DNA from: an uncultured Eisenbergiella sp.
GTDB lineage: Bacteria; Bacillota; Clostridia; Lachnospirales; Lachnospiraceae
Reading direction: 5' to 3'
NCBI GenBank assembly: GCA_947630215.1
Contig: CANRGX010000024.1
Location: forward strand, 1 to 37,009
Length of the DNA: 37,009 nucleotides
Positions 17,343 to 26,518 of this stretch are shown here, piece by piece (positions within the stretch are counted from its first letter, which is position 1; each line of letters starts with the position of its first letter). A model generated the notes under the pieces. That model was not told the origin of the DNA, made no database searches, and saw only the letters and a program-made list of their open reading frames with translations. A program made the position numbers and the translations under genes.

Positions 17343-18023
17343 TCACCGTCCGAGTATCCGTTCGTAACCATAGGGCAGGGGTCGGGAAAGCAGATCCGGC
17401 CACCGGCTCTGCTTTTGGGCATCGCCCTCTGCCTGCCAGTTGGGGCAGTCCCGCTGTCCGCATCCGGCGCAGACTCCCTGACAAACTGTCTTTTCATCCC
17501 GGGTCAGTTCTACAAAAAACACCACGCTTTTTTTGGGTACGAGACATAGGGCCCGGTTACAGACCACCTCCGTTTGTCCCAGCAGAGCGGGCGCCGTTTT
17601 CATGGCCTCCAGCGGATATTCCTCCTGCGAACCATAAAAACAGTACCGCGCAGGATACAGTCCCTCCCGTTCCCCAAGCAGCCGGTTCATCCGGGGATAA
17701 CAGGAGAGCAAAAGCTCCCCGGCCAGCGCCTCGGCCATATAACATTCCAGCAGGGCGTCCCGGCGCATATAGTGTTCCTGCAGTTCATCCACACCCGCTC
17801 CAAGCGTCATGACAACGCTTGCCAGAGCAGGCTTCTGCGTCACAGCGTCCGCTTTCTGCATGACATACCAGAACCCGGCCCGGCCGGACACGGCCTGCCA
17901 CAGATCGGCCGCTACCTGCGCCATGGCCGCCTTTTCCTGCGCCGGAAAATGGTATTTTTTGCGGACGGATTCTGTAAAGGCTTCCGTTACTTCCACAAAA
18001 AGGCTGTTTTTCTCAGATTTCAA
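17343..18023 (-). CDS. Vitamin B12-dependent methionine synthase activation-domain-like protein
   Basis: The 226-aa protein resembles stand-alone versions of the MetH reductive-activation domain found in Clostridia: a TLGAGVDELQ segment, a DALLECYMAEALAGELL helix, CFYGSQEEYPLEAM where the family has a substrate loop, and a CLVPKKSVVFFVELT strand. It ends with Cys-x2-Cys-x4-Cys (VCAGCGQRDC), which might bind a metal or cluster. In the family this fold binds SAM to reactivate cobalamin enzymes. The start is uncertain: TTG at 18023 has GGAG about 8 nt upstream and overlaps the preceding stop by 11 nt; GTG at 17996 is an alternative. No methionine synthase is nearby. Confidence 0.55.
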   Translation of the reverse strand: MKSEKNSLFVEVTEAFTESVRKKYHFPAQEKAAMAQVAADLWQAVSGRAGFWYVMQKADAVTQKPALASVVMTLGAGVDELQEHYMRRDALLECYMAEALAGELLLSCYPRMNRLLGEREGLYPARYCFYGSQEEYPLEAMKTAPALLGQTEVVCNRALCLVPKKSVVFFVELTRDEKTVCQGVCAGCGQRDCPNWQAEGDAQKQSRWPDLLSRPLPYGYERILGR

Positions 18024-18888
18024 TGGTATACTCCGCCTCAAATACGTCTCCCGCTCCCAGCGCGTTGCCCCACTCCCGCTCCTGCAGGCTTCCCGTGAAG
18101 TTCTCCCGGTCGCAGCGTCCGTACCAGGGTTCAATACAGACAAAGGGCGCGGCCTTATGGGGCACGGACCACACCCCGAACACCGGCGCCGAAAAACGCA
18201 CCGTCACATAGGGTTGTCCGTCCGGCCTGCACAGGCTGACCCGGTGCGCCTGATGGTTCTCAAACACCAGCGCGTCATGGTCAAACAGATCCGCCGTAAT
18301 CGGCATCCGCCCGTTCTCCAGCGCATAGGGCACCAGCCGTTCCGAAGCCAGTCCGCCTTCTCCCAGCATCCGGCTGACGATCTCTTTCTCCGCGTCAAAG
18401 GCCAGGTAATAGTCCGACTGCTGCTCTCCTTCTTCCAGTGGGCAGCAAAAGGCGGGATGTCCGCCGATGGAAAAATACATGGTTTCCTTTCCCTTATTCT
18501 TCACCCGCCAAAACACGTGTACCGTGCGTTCCTCCAGCCGGTAGCCGATTTCCAGCCGGAACGGAAAAGGGAAAACGCGCATGGTTTCCTCATTGGAATC
18601 CAGGCCGAACCAGATCTCCGTCTGGGTCACCCGGATCCGCTCAAATTTCATGTCCCGGGCAAAACCGTGCTGGGGCAGGCTGTAGACGCGCCCGTTGTAA
18701 CGGCTCTCCTCATTCCGGTACTTCCCCACCACCGGAAACAGCACCGGGGACGTGCGCTTCCAAAAGGCCGGATCCGCGCGCCACATATATTCCCTGCCGG
18801 TTCTGCAGTCCTTTAAGGACTGCAGCTCCGCCCCGCGGGACGTGATCAGCGCCGCCAGATCGCCGCTCTTGATCGTATAAATGCCCAT
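18013..18888 (-). CDS. Aldose 1-epimerase family protein (LacX-like)
   Basis: Galactose-mutarotase-like protein that interconverts alpha and beta anomers of sugars. In the 291-aa protein, PQHGFARDM and SIGGHPAF carry the conserved His residues and FVCIEPWYGRCD carries the conserved Glu of the family. Most of the chain fits a beta-sandwich with no signal peptide, so it is cytosolic. AAGGAG lies 7 nt before the ATG. It starts 15 nt after the VanZ-family gene and overlaps the next gene. The real sugar is unknown; this subgroup is not linked to a galactose operon here. Confidence 0.88.
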   Translation of the reverse strand: MGIYTIKSGDLAALITSRGAELQSLKDCRTGREYMWRADPAFWKRTSPVLFPVVGKYRNEESRYNGRVYSLPQHGFARDMKFERIRVTQTEIWFGLDSNEETMRVFPFPFRLEIGYRLEERTVHVFWRVKNKGKETMYFSIGGHPAFCCPLEEGEQQSDYYLAFDAEKEIVSRMLGEGGLASERLVPYALENGRMPITADLFDHDALVFENHQAHRVSLCRPDGQPYVTVRFSAPVFGVWSVPHKAAPFVCIEPWYGRCDRENFTGSLQEREWGNALGAGDVFEAEYTIEI

Positions 18889-18903
18889 TTGCTTTTCTCC
18901 TTC

Positions 18904-19389
18904 TTATTTCCGTACCACCCGAAACAGCAGATACCCAAACAGGGCGCCAAGGCAGTTGAGAAAAATATCGTCCACGTCGAACGCCCCGAAGCCGGTAACA
19001 AGCTGAAACAGTTCTATCCCACATACCAGAAAGAGGGCATTGAGCGCAAGCACCCACCAGCGCCGGCATTCTTCCTGCAGCAGGGGCATAAAAAAGCCGT
19101 AGGGGACAAAACAGACAACGTTCCCGAACAGATTTTCAAAGCTGTTGAGCCGCCCCCAGTAGCGGATATACATTTTTATCGTTTTGAACGGTGTGAAGTT
19201 CGCGGTACGCAGCCCCCTTGCTATCACACGCCCTTCCCAGCCGGCCGAGATCTCTGCAAGTTGGGAAAAGGAATATTTAAATACGATTACCCGAATCAGC
19301 AGAAGCAGATAGAGAAAGAAAATCCCCTTGAGAATGCGTTTTTCCTTCTCACTCTCCTGTCGGCAGGCCGGGCTGCGCTCTGCCCTCAT
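18904..19389 (-). CDS. VanZ-family integral membrane protein
   Basis: The 161-aa protein has a basic, charged N-terminus and about four hydrophobic segments. The VanZ-family motifs are NLFGNVVCFVPYGFFMPLL and the closing ELFQLVTGFGAFDVDDIFLN followed by an LGALFGYLLF helix. VanZ from Tn1546 gives low-level teicoplanin resistance, but most chromosomal members have no known role. Its ATG overlaps the stop of the dehydrogenase gene (ATGA, 19386-19389). There is no D-Ala-D-Lac ligase or VanX nearby, so resistance should not be inferred. Confidence 0.88.
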   Translation of the reverse strand: MRAERSPACRQESEKEKRILKGIFFLYLLLLIRVIVFKYSFSQLAEISAGWEGRVIARGLRTANFTPFKTIKMYIRYWGRLNSFENLFGNVVCFVPYGFFMPLLQEECRRWWVLALNALFLVCGIELFQLVTGFGAFDVDDIFLNCLGALFGYLLFRVVRK

Positions 19390-20375
19390 CCCACCTCCCA
19401 GGGATTGGGCTCCCCTTTGGAAAACCGCACACAGCCGTCGAGGGAATCCCGGATGACCGTCTTTACCTCGTTATCGGTATAAAAGGCCATATGGTGGGAT
19501 ACCGTCACATTGGGGAAACTGCGCAGCAGTGAAAGCTGCCTGTTTGTCAGAATATCGTTTTTGTGATCATAATAGTACAGCCCAAATTCCTTTTCCACCA
19601 CATCCAGGGCCGCCGCTCCCACTTTTTTTTGCTCCACGGCGTCAATCAGCGCATCCGAATCTATGAGCGCGCCCCGGGCCGTATTGACCAGCACCACGCC
19701 GTCCTTCATCTGCCGGATGGTCGAGGCGTTGATCAGATGGTAATTTTCCTCCGTCAGCGGCATATGCAGCGTGATCACATCCGCCTGCTTCCAGATTTCC
19801 TCCAGGGGCACATAGACGGCCCGCTCTTTTACCGCCTCATTTTCATACAAATCACAGGCCAGGATCCGGCAGCCGAAACCGGACAGATTCTCAATCACGG
19901 TCCGTCCGATGCGGCCGGTGCCGATAACGCCCACCGTCAGATCCTTCAGTTCCCTTCCCTGGATACCGGAAAGCGTATAGTCCTGCAGCTGCGTCCTTTG
20001 CATAATCTGCTTCATCCGCCGGATGCTCATGAGGATCAGCATCACCGTATAATCCGCCACACCGTTGGGGCCATAGGGCGCGTTCCCCACACGGATGCCG
20101 TACTCCTTCGCCGCCTTCAGATCGATATGATCGTAGCCGATGGTACGCGTCACCAGATATTTCACTCCCAGGGCGGCAAACCTTGCCATCAGCTCCCGGT
20201 CAATGGGGGAAGTGATAATGTCCACGCACAGACAGCCCTGCGCCAAAGACGCGTTGTCCAGATCCGGCGCATCCGGGCAGGTCACCAGCGTTACGCCCAG
20301 TTCCTTTGCGTAATAGGAAAACCACTCCGTCTCGTCAAAGGGCCGCATATTATAAACCGCTACTTTGATTTCCAT
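19386..20375 (-). CDS. D-2-hydroxyacid dehydrogenase (D-lactate dehydrogenase-like)
   Basis: NAD-dependent oxidoreductase reducing a 2-oxoacid to the D-hydroxyacid, most like fermentative D-lactate dehydrogenase. The 329-aa protein shows the NAD-binding GVIGTGRIGRTVIENL motif with acidic ACDLYEN after the next strand, the catalytic Arg in LVNTARGALID, the Glu region in DVVEKEFGLYYYD and the catalytic His in SHHMAFYTDNEV. AGGAGA lies 6 nt before the ATG. The start overlaps the end of the upstream membrane-protein gene by 26 nt, and its stop overlaps the VanZ-family start. A VanH-type role is possible on sequence alone but unsupported by context. Confidence 0.88.
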   Translation of the reverse strand: MEIKVAVYNMRPFDETEWFSYYAKELGVTLVTCPDAPDLDNASLAQGCLCVDIITSPIDRELMARFAALGVKYLVTRTIGYDHIDLKAAKEYGIRVGNAPYGPNGVADYTVMLILMSIRRMKQIMQRTQLQDYTLSGIQGRELKDLTVGVIGTGRIGRTVIENLSGFGCRILACDLYENEAVKERAVYVPLEEIWKQADVITLHMPLTEENYHLINASTIRQMKDGVVLVNTARGALIDSDALIDAVEQKKVGAAALDVVEKEFGLYYYDHKNDILTNRQLSLLRSFPNVTVSHHMAFYTDNEVKTVIRDSLDGCVRFSKGEPNPWEVG

Positions 20376-21525
20376 TTTCTATCTCCTTTTTGTCCTCCTC
20401 CGTCAGACGGCGGAAGCGATTGAAGCCGTTTGCTAAAATCCGGGCGCTGTCCACAGTGGTGGAAAAGAATCCGGCCTGATACATACTCACCAAAATGATC
20501 CCCACCGGGACGGCGATGATCATTCCAAAAACCCCTCCGGACCGGTATCCGATATAGAGCAAAAACAGGGTCGGCAGCGCCGGCAGGCCGACGGAATCCC
20601 CCACGATTTTGGGCTGGATGATCTGGCGTGCCAGCTGTCCCAGGCACCAGAGGATCAACAGGCCCACGGCCATCTTGTAATTTCCGCCCAATATCCGGAT
20701 GACGGCCCAGGGGATCAGCACCGCGCCCGTCCCAAAGACCGGGAAGAAATCCAGTACCGCAATGCCCAGGGAAATAAAGGCAGCATACCGCACCCGCAGA
20801 ACCAGAAAGCCCGCCAGAAGAAGCAGATACATCCAGACTTCGATCTTGATCTGCGCCTTGAAATAACCGCCTACCGCCCGCACCAGTCCCCGGTACAGCA
20901 CCAGCCATCTTTCCCGGATCCCCTCCGGAATATGGGTTCTGAACGCGCGCAGCACTTCCTCTCTCTGGGCCACAAAAAAGTAGGCGGAAAGGAGACACAT
21001 AATCAGGCCGATAAAGGCCGCCGGAATATTTTTGGCGATGCTTCCCACCGCGTTCATGGTGGGACTGCTCAGCCCGTCGGTGAGATTGTCAAAAAGATCG
21101 CCGAAGGACTCTGACAGACTGACGGCCGTATCCTGCAGCTGCACCGGAAGATACCGCGCGATGTTTTCCAGCGCCCGCGCCGCATGGGAAATATCCTCCT
21201 GCATGGAGCGCCAGACCTCCGGCAGCTCCTGTATAAAGCCCCAGCCCTCCCGGATCAGAAGACTGAGTCCCAGATAGCCGGCGCAAGATACCAGCCCGAT
21301 GACCGCCACAATAACGATGGCGGAGCCGGCCTTTCTTTTGATTTTGAGTTTTTCATCCAAGAACCGCACCAGCGGATTGGCGATGGCGGCGATGATCCAA
21401 CCGATCACAAACGGCATGAAAAAGCCAATGAGACGGGGCAGCAAAAAGACGGCAAGCAAAAGCAGGACCGCAGCCGTCAAAAGGTTGACTAAGGCCTTGA
21501 TATACTTTTTACCCGATTCCTTCAT
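20350..21525 (-). CDS. ytvI: AI-2E family transporter, YtvI-like sporulation membrane protein
   Basis: Polytopic membrane protein of the AI-2E/PerM family. The 391-aa protein begins with paired hydrophobic helices (about residues 10-55), has a third near 65-90, a soluble amphipathic stretch to about 165, and C-terminal helices containing LDFFPVFGTGAVLIPWAV, QIIQPKIVGDSVGLPALPTL and GMIIAVPVGIILV, typical of the YtvI subgroup. YtvI is linked to sporulation in Bacillus but its substrate is not known. It overlaps engB upstream by 17 nt and the dehydrogenase gene downstream by 26 nt. The family is certain; the YtvI assignment is moderate. Confidence 0.8.
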   Translation of the reverse strand: MKESGKKYIKALVNLLTAAVLLLLAVFLLPRLIGFFMPFVIGWIIAAIANPLVRFLDEKLKIKRKAGSAIVIVAVIGLVSCAGYLGLSLLIREGWGFIQELPEVWRSMQEDISHAARALENIARYLPVQLQDTAVSLSESFGDLFDNLTDGLSSPTMNAVGSIAKNIPAAFIGLIMCLLSAYFFVAQREEVLRAFRTHIPEGIRERWLVLYRGLVRAVGGYFKAQIKIEVWMYLLLLAGFLVLRVRYAAFISLGIAVLDFFPVFGTGAVLIPWAVIRILGGNYKMAVGLLILWCLGQLARQIIQPKIVGDSVGLPALPTLFLLYIGYRSGGVFGMIIAVPVGIILVSMYQAGFFSTTVDSARILANGFNRFRRLTEEDKKEIENGNQSSGL

Positions 21526-22123
21526 TTTCGGCCCCCTCTCCGGACAGCAGGCCGTCCAGCAGGCTGTAAATCTCCTCCCGTCCCTGTTTTGTCAGAGAGG
21601 AAAACGGCAGGATCACCGTATCCTGGCGGGCCTGCAGACCGTCCCGGATCAGTTTGATTTGTTTTGGGATCTGGCTGCGATTTATCTTGTCCAGCTTGGT
21701 GGCAATCAGAACAGGTTCGAAGCCGCTCTGCGTCATCCACTGATACATCTGCCTGTCGTCGGCCGACGGGGCGTGCCGGATGTCCACCAGCAAAAAAAAC
21801 GCCTTTAGCTGCCGGGAACTGTGCAGATAGCGCTCCACCATCCGCCCCCACTGGGCCTTTACCTGTTGGCTGGCCCTGGTATAGCCGTATCCCGGCAGAT
21901 CCACCAGATAAAATGCGTCGTTTACCTTATAATAGTTGATGGTCTGCGTCTTTCCCGGCTGGGCCGAAGTGCGGGCTAAGCTCTTGCGGTTCAAAATCGC
22001 ATTGATAAGAGAAGACTTTCCCACATTGCTGCGCCCCGCAAAGGCCACCTCTAAAAGCGCGTTGTCAGGCAGCCTGCTGGTGACGCCGCACACCGTTTCC
22101 AGACAGACAGTTTTGATAATCAT
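21509..22123 (-). CDS. engB: Ribosome biogenesis GTP-binding protein EngB/YsxC
   Basis: Essential GTPase that takes part in 50S subunit assembly. The 204-aa protein has G1 FAGRSNVGKSSLINAI, G2 with PGKTQTINYY, G3 VDLPGYGYTRAS, G4 ATKLDKINRSQ and G5 PFSSLTKQG. AAGGA precedes the ATG. It follows lon with a 55-nt gap that holds a small CTCCC-GAAA-GGGAG hairpin, and overlaps the next gene by 17 nt. lon-engB adjacency is conserved in Firmicutes, so it is probably cotranscribed with the protease genes. Confidence 0.96.
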   Translation of the reverse strand: MIIKTVCLETVCGVTSRLPDNALLEVAFAGRSNVGKSSLINAILNRKSLARTSAQPGKTQTINYYKVNDAFYLVDLPGYGYTRASQQVKAQWGRMVERYLHSSRQLKAFFLLVDIRHAPSADDRQMYQWMTQSGFEPVLIATKLDKINRSQIPKQIKLIRDGLQARQDTVILPFSSLTKQGREEIYSLLDGLLSGEGAENEGIG

Positions 22124-22178
22124 AACTATCCTTTCCCGTTTTGAGTATGCTCCCTTTCGGGAGAAAAGAACCCCGTTT

Positions 22179-24497
22179 TTAAAATTCGCCCTCTTTTTTT
22201 ACAAGCGCGTGCGCTGCCACATCCTCCATCCGCTCCACGAACAGGATTTCCATTCCCGCTTTGATTTCGTCCGGGATCTCCTCCACATCCGGCCGGTTCT
22301 TCTCCGGCACCAGAACGGTCCGGATCCCCGCGGTCTTTGCCGCCAGCAGCTTCTCCTTCAGCCCGCCGATGGGAAGCACCCGCCCCCGCAGCGTGATCTC
22401 TCCGGTCATGGCCACGTCCGCGCGCACCGGAATCCGGGTCAGCGCCGACAACAGCGCCGTCGCCATCGTAATTCCCGCGGAAGGGCCGTCCTTGGGCACG
22501 GCGCCTTCGGGAATATGGATATGAAAATCGCTGTCCGAAAAGACCTTCTCCTCAATTCCGTACTGGGACGCCACACTGCGGATATAGCTGACGCCGGCCA
22601 TTGCGGACTCCTTCATCACGTCGCCCAGCTGTCCCGTCAGCTCCAGTTCTCCCTTTCCGGGCATGACGTTCACTTCCACCTGCAGCGTCTCGCCCCCTAC
22701 GCTGGTCCAGGCCAGACCGCGGACCACGCCCACCTCGTCCGTCCGGTTGGCGGGCAGGGACAGGTATTTGCGTTTGCCCAGATACCGCGTCAGATTGCGC
22801 GCCGTGATATGCACCGCATCCTTTTTCTCCTTCAAAAGCTCCCTGGCCGCCTTCCGGCACAGTTCGCCGATCTTGCGCTCCAGTTCCCGCACGCCCGCCT
22901 CCCGGGTATAGGAAGCGATGATCTCGCGCAGGGCGCTGTCGCTGACAGTGAGCCTGCCGTCTGAAAGCCCGTTTTTTTCCAGCTGTTTTCCCAGCAGATG
23001 CTCTTTGGCAATGTGGAATTTTTCATTGGCCGTATAGCTGGTGACCTCGATCACCTCCATGCGGTCCAGAAGCGGCCTGGGGATCGTCTCCGTGCTGTTG
23101 GCCGTGGCGATAAAGAGCACCCCGGAAAGATCCAGCGGCAGTTCCAGATAATGATCCCTAAACCGCGCGTTCTGTTCCCCATCCAGCACCTCCAGAAGGG
23201 CCGAGGAAACGTCTCCCCGATAATCCCCAGACACCTTATCCACCTCGTCCAGCAGCATCAGCGGGTTTTTCACGCCGGCCTGCTGCAGGGCGCCCGCGAT
23301 CCGGCCCGGCATGGCGCCGATATAAGTACGCCTGTGGCCGCGGATTTCCGCTTCGTCCCGCACGCCGCCCAGGCAGATCCGCACATACTTCTTGTTCAAC
23401 GCTTCCGCCACGCTCTTTGCAATGGAGGTTTTGCCCGTACCGGGAGGCCCCACCAGACAGAGGATCGGGCCGTCTCCGCCCTTTGCCAGTGCGCGCACCG
23501 CCAGAAAGCCCAGCATCCGCTCCTTCACCTGCGCAAGGCCGTAATGATCCCGCTCCAGGATCCGTTCGGCGCGGTCTATGTCCGTATTGTCCCGGGTGGC
23601 CTTGTCCCAGGGCATCCCCAGAAGCGTTTCCACATACGTGCGCTCCACGCTGTACTCCGCGCCTGCGTTTCCCAGCGTCTTCAGCCGCGCAATGTGCTTT
23701 CCGATTTCTTCCTTTATCTTCGCCGAGGCCTTCAGACCGGCCAGCTTTTCTTCCATCCGCGCCCAGTCGGCCTTATCGTCCTCCCCCAGCTCCTGCTGGA
23801 TATAGCGCATCTGCTCCCGCAGAATATATTCTTTCTGATTTTTTTCCACCCGCTCTCTGACCTTCTGGGCGAGTTCGGCCCGGATCCTGGCGGCCTCCAT
23901 TTCTTCCGTCAGGATCGCCGCCAGCACCTCGTAGCGCTCCGTCAGCCCTGCCGCGGCCAGCACCCGCTGTTTTTTCCGAAAATCCACGGGAAGGTTCTCT
24001 GCGATCTGATCCAGAAGCTGTCCCAGGCTGTCAATATCTCCCATGTGCCGCAGTAAGTTCCGGCCCGTTCTGGGATAGACAGTGCAGTACTGTGCAAACA
24101 GTTCCCGGATGCTTACGGCCATGGTGTCCTCCCGGATTTGCTCCGGCCTTTCTTCCCCGTACCGCTCCACCTGGGCCAGCAGGAAATCCTCCTCCTCCGA
24201 CAGGGCGCACAGCACGCCGCGCTCCAGCCCTTCTACCATCACCCGCACCAGATTTTCGGGCAGACGGCTCATCTGCCGCACCCGGGCGATACAGCCGGCC
24301 GCGTATAAATCAAACAGCTTCGGGTCCTCCGTCTGCGCCTCTTTCTGGGCCGTCAGAAACACGGTCTGTTCCTCCGCCAGAGCCTTTTCTACCGCCCGGA
24401 TGGATTTTTCGCGGCTCAAATCAAAATGTATCATCATGCCGGGCAGGATCACCATTTCCCGCAGCGCCACCGCCGGCATCCATTCTCTGTTTTCCAT
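22179..24497 (-). CDS. lon: ATP-dependent protease La (LonA)
   Basis: Homohexameric AAA+ protease that degrades misfolded and regulatory proteins. The 772-aa protein starts MENREWMPAVALREMVILPG, the usual Lon N-domain start. Order: N-terminal substrate domain (1-200), helical linker, AAA+ module with Walker A VGPPGTGKTSIAKS and Walker B LMLLDEVDK, and the C-terminal protease domain with Ser673 in PKDGPSAG and Lys716 in GGLKEK, the Ser-Lys dyad. GGGA lies just before the ATG. It follows clpX and precedes engB. LonB, which sits beside lonA in Bacillus, is absent here. Confidence 0.97.
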   Translation of the reverse strand: MENREWMPAVALREMVILPGMMIHFDLSREKSIRAVEKALAEEQTVFLTAQKEAQTEDPKLFDLYAAGCIARVRQMSRLPENLVRVMVEGLERGVLCALSEEEDFLLAQVERYGEERPEQIREDTMAVSIRELFAQYCTVYPRTGRNLLRHMGDIDSLGQLLDQIAENLPVDFRKKQRVLAAAGLTERYEVLAAILTEEMEAARIRAELAQKVRERVEKNQKEYILREQMRYIQQELGEDDKADWARMEEKLAGLKASAKIKEEIGKHIARLKTLGNAGAEYSVERTYVETLLGMPWDKATRDNTDIDRAERILERDHYGLAQVKERMLGFLAVRALAKGGDGPILCLVGPPGTGKTSIAKSVAEALNKKYVRICLGGVRDEAEIRGHRRTYIGAMPGRIAGALQQAGVKNPLMLLDEVDKVSGDYRGDVSSALLEVLDGEQNARFRDHYLELPLDLSGVLFIATANSTETIPRPLLDRMEVIEVTSYTANEKFHIAKEHLLGKQLEKNGLSDGRLTVSDSALREIIASYTREAGVRELERKIGELCRKAARELLKEKKDAVHITARNLTRYLGKRKYLSLPANRTDEVGVVRGLAWTSVGGETLQVEVNVMPGKGELELTGQLGDVMKESAMAGVSYIRSVASQYGIEEKVFSDSDFHIHIPEGAVPKDGPSAGITMATALLSALTRIPVRADVAMTGEITLRGRVLPIGGLKEKLLAAKTAGIRTVLVPEKNRPDVEEIPDEIKAGMEILFVERMEDVAAHALVKKEGEF

Positions 24498-24547
24498 CTT
24501 TTCCCAACACTCCCCACCGGACGGCCCGACGGCGCCCGACGCGAACA

Positions 24548-24575
24548 AGCGCCGCCCGGCGGGCGGCGCTTTTCT
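24548..24575. terminator. Perfect 10-bp GC hairpin between clpX and lon
   Basis: AGCGCCGCCC (24548-24557) pairs with GGGCGGCGCT (24561-24570) around a 3-nt loop. The T-rich tail TTTCTCCTTT is on the plus strand; on the minus strand the stem is followed only by TTGTTCG. For clpX-lon transcription it would be at most a leaky terminator, or an mRNA processing or stabilising stem. Confidence 0.5.
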
Positions 24576-24578
24576 CCT

Positions 24579-25856
24579 TTATTTTGCCTCCTTGAAACCG
24601 TCCAGAAGCCCTTGTTTTTCCTTCCGCACTACCATGGGCTGGCTCTTGCCCTCCACGGCCTGCTTCGTCACGATACACTGAGTGATCGTGGGATCGGAAG
24701 GAATCTGATACATAATGTCCATCATCGCCTTTTCCATGATGGAACGCAGACCCCTCGCGCCGGTCTTTCTCTCCAGCGCCAGATCGGCGATGGCCTCCAC
24801 CGCTTCCTTTTCAAAGGTGAGCTTCACATGATCGTAACCGAACAGCTTCTGATACTGCTTCACCAGCGCGCTCTTTGGCTCTGTCAGAATGCGGATCAGC
24901 GCTTCCCGATCCAGCCCGTGCAGCCCCACGTTGATGGGCACGCGCCCCACGAACTCCGGTATCAGGCCATATTTCACCAGATCCTGCGGCGTCACCTGCG
25001 CATACAGCTCTCCCAGTTCCCGCTCCCTGCCGGAAGCAACCGGCGTGTTAAAGCCGATGCTCTTGCGATCCAGCCGTGTCTCTACAATGCGGTCGATCCC
25101 GTCGAAAGCGCCCCCGCAGATAAACAGAATATTGGTGGTGTCGATCTGGATCAGCTCCTGCTGCGGATGCTTGCGCCCGCCCTGGGGCGGAACGCTGGCC
25201 GTGGTGCCTTCGATGATCTTGAGGAGCGCCTGCTGCACCCCTTCCCCGGACACGTCCCTGGTGATGGATACATTTTCGCCCTTCTTGCTGATCTTGTCGA
25301 TCTCATCAATATAGACGATACCCAGCTGCGCGCGCTCCACATCGTAATCCGCCGCCTGGATGAGCTTTAACAGGATATTCTCCACATCCTCGCCCACGTA
25401 GCCGGCCTCCGTCAGCGTTGTCGCGTCGGCAATCGCAAACGGTACGTTGATGATCTTTGCCAGTGTCTGCGCAATATAAGTCTTGCCGCATCCGGTGGGA
25501 CCCAGCATGATGATATTGGATTTCTGAAGCTCCACATCGTCCTTATCATCCTTTGCCGTCACGCGCTTATAGTGGTTGTAGACCGCGACGGAAAGCACCT
25601 TTTTGGCCTCCTCCTGTCCCACCACGTACTCGTCAAGGAACTCCTTGATCTGTACCGGCTTCAACAGGTTGATTTTCCCGGCGTCCCGTTCCGGTTCTTC
25701 CTCGTCAAATCCTTCTTCTATGATCTCCGCACAGATGTCCACGCACTCGTCACAGATATAGACCCCGTCCGGGCCGGCGATCAGCCGGTGAACCTGATCC
25801 TGGGTCTTGTGGCAAAAGGAACATCTCACCTGATCCTCGGAATTTCTGCCTGCCAT
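24579..25856 (-). CDS. clpX: ATP-dependent Clp protease ATPase subunit ClpX
   Basis: AAA+ unfoldase that recognises substrates and feeds them to ClpP. The 425-aa protein has an N-terminal zinc-binding domain with Cys12, Cys15, Cys35 and Cys38, Walker [15 protein letters not shown], Walker [11 protein letters not shown], the pore motif with GYVGEDVEN, and the IGF tripeptide in RKSIGFNTP that docks on ClpP. The C-terminal domain is complete ([17 protein letters not shown]). It follows clpP with a 53-nt gap containing a GC-rich GGCCGG/CCGGCC pairing, and precedes lon. Confidence 0.97.
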   Translation of the reverse strand: MAGRNSEDQVRCSFCHKTQDQVHRLIAGPDGVYICDECVDICAEIIEEGFDEEEPERDAGKINLLKPVQIKEFLDEYVVGQEEAKKVLSVAVYNHYKRVTAKDDKDDVELQKSNIIMLGPTGCGKTYIAQTLAKIINVPFAIADATTLTEAGYVGEDVENILLKLIQAADYDVERAQLGIVYIDEIDKISKKGENVSITRDVSGEGVQQALLKIIEGTTASVPPQGGRKHPQQELIQIDTTNILFICGGAFDGIDRIVETRLDRKSIGFNTPVASGRERELGELYAQVTPQDLVKYGLIPEFVGRVPINVGLHGLDREALIRILTEPKSALVKQYQKLFGYDHVKLTFEKEAVEAIADLALERKTGARGLRSIMEKAMMDIMYQIPSDPTITQCIVTKQAVEGKSQPMVVRKEKQGLLDGFKEAK

Positions 25857-25909
25857 TCCATCATCCTGGCCGGGCCCGCCGCAGAAGGCCGGCCCACTGC
25901 CTTCCTTTC

Positions 25910-26506
25910 TTAATTCTGGGAATCTTCGTGGGAGGAAATCACCATGTCGATGATGCCGTACTCTTTGGCCTCCTCCGCCGTCTTCCAGTTGTCCCGCTCC
26001 GTATCGGCGGCAATTACCTCATATGCCTTCCCGGTATTCTCCGCCAGAAGGCGGTTCATCCGCTCCTTGATTCGCAGAATATGCTTCGCGTTGATCTCAA
26101 TATCCGTCGCCTGCCCCTGCGCGCCGCCCAGAGGCTGATGGATCATGATCTCGGCATTGGGAAGCGCCATCCGCTTTCCTTTCGTGCCGCCCGCCAGCAG
26201 AAACGCGCCCATGCTGGCCGCCATCCCGATACAGATTGTGGACACATCGCATTTAATATATTTCATCGTATCGTAAATCGCCATGCCCGCGGAAATAGAA
26301 CCCCCGGGGCTGTTGATATACAGATGAATGTCTTTCTCCGGATCCTCGGATTCCAGGAAAAGAAGCTGCGCCACCACCAGACTGGCGGTCACGTCGTTGA
26401 CCTCCTCTCCCAAAAAAATGATCCTTTCCTTTAATAACCTGGAATAAATATCGTAAGAACGCTCTCCACGACTGGTCTGTTCAATGACATAGGGCACTAA
26501 GCTCAT
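25910..26506 (-). CDS. clpP: ATP-dependent Clp protease proteolytic subunit ClpP
   Basis: Tetradecameric serine peptidase that works with ClpX. The 198-aa protein has the catalytic triad Ser98 (GMAASMGAF), His123 (MIHQPLGG) and Asp172 (DTERDNW), at the same spacing as in E. coli ClpP. The N-terminal [21 protein letters not shown] is typical, with no long propeptide. AGGAGG lies 7 nt before the ATG. It starts 12 nt after the tig stop, and clpX follows, so tig-clpP-clpX is very likely one operon. No CtsR-type direct repeat was seen upstream. Confidence 0.97.
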   Translation of the reverse strand: MSLVPYVIEQTSRGERSYDIYSRLLKERIIFLGEEVNDVTASLVVAQLLFLESEDPEKDIHLYINSPGGSISAGMAIYDTMKYIKCDVSTICIGMAASMGAFLLAGGTKGKRMALPNAEIMIHQPLGGAQGQATDIEINAKHILRIKERMNRLLAENTGKAYEVIAADTERDNWKTAEEAKEYGIIDMVISSHEDSQN

Positions 26507-26518
26507 CGTATGACCTCC

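Noticed and set aside
18904-20375. A VanH-like dehydrogenase next to a VanZ-family protein, suggesting glycopeptide resistance.
   Set aside because: No D-Ala-D-Lac ligase, VanX or VanRS is present; both families are common and the neighbours are unrelated.
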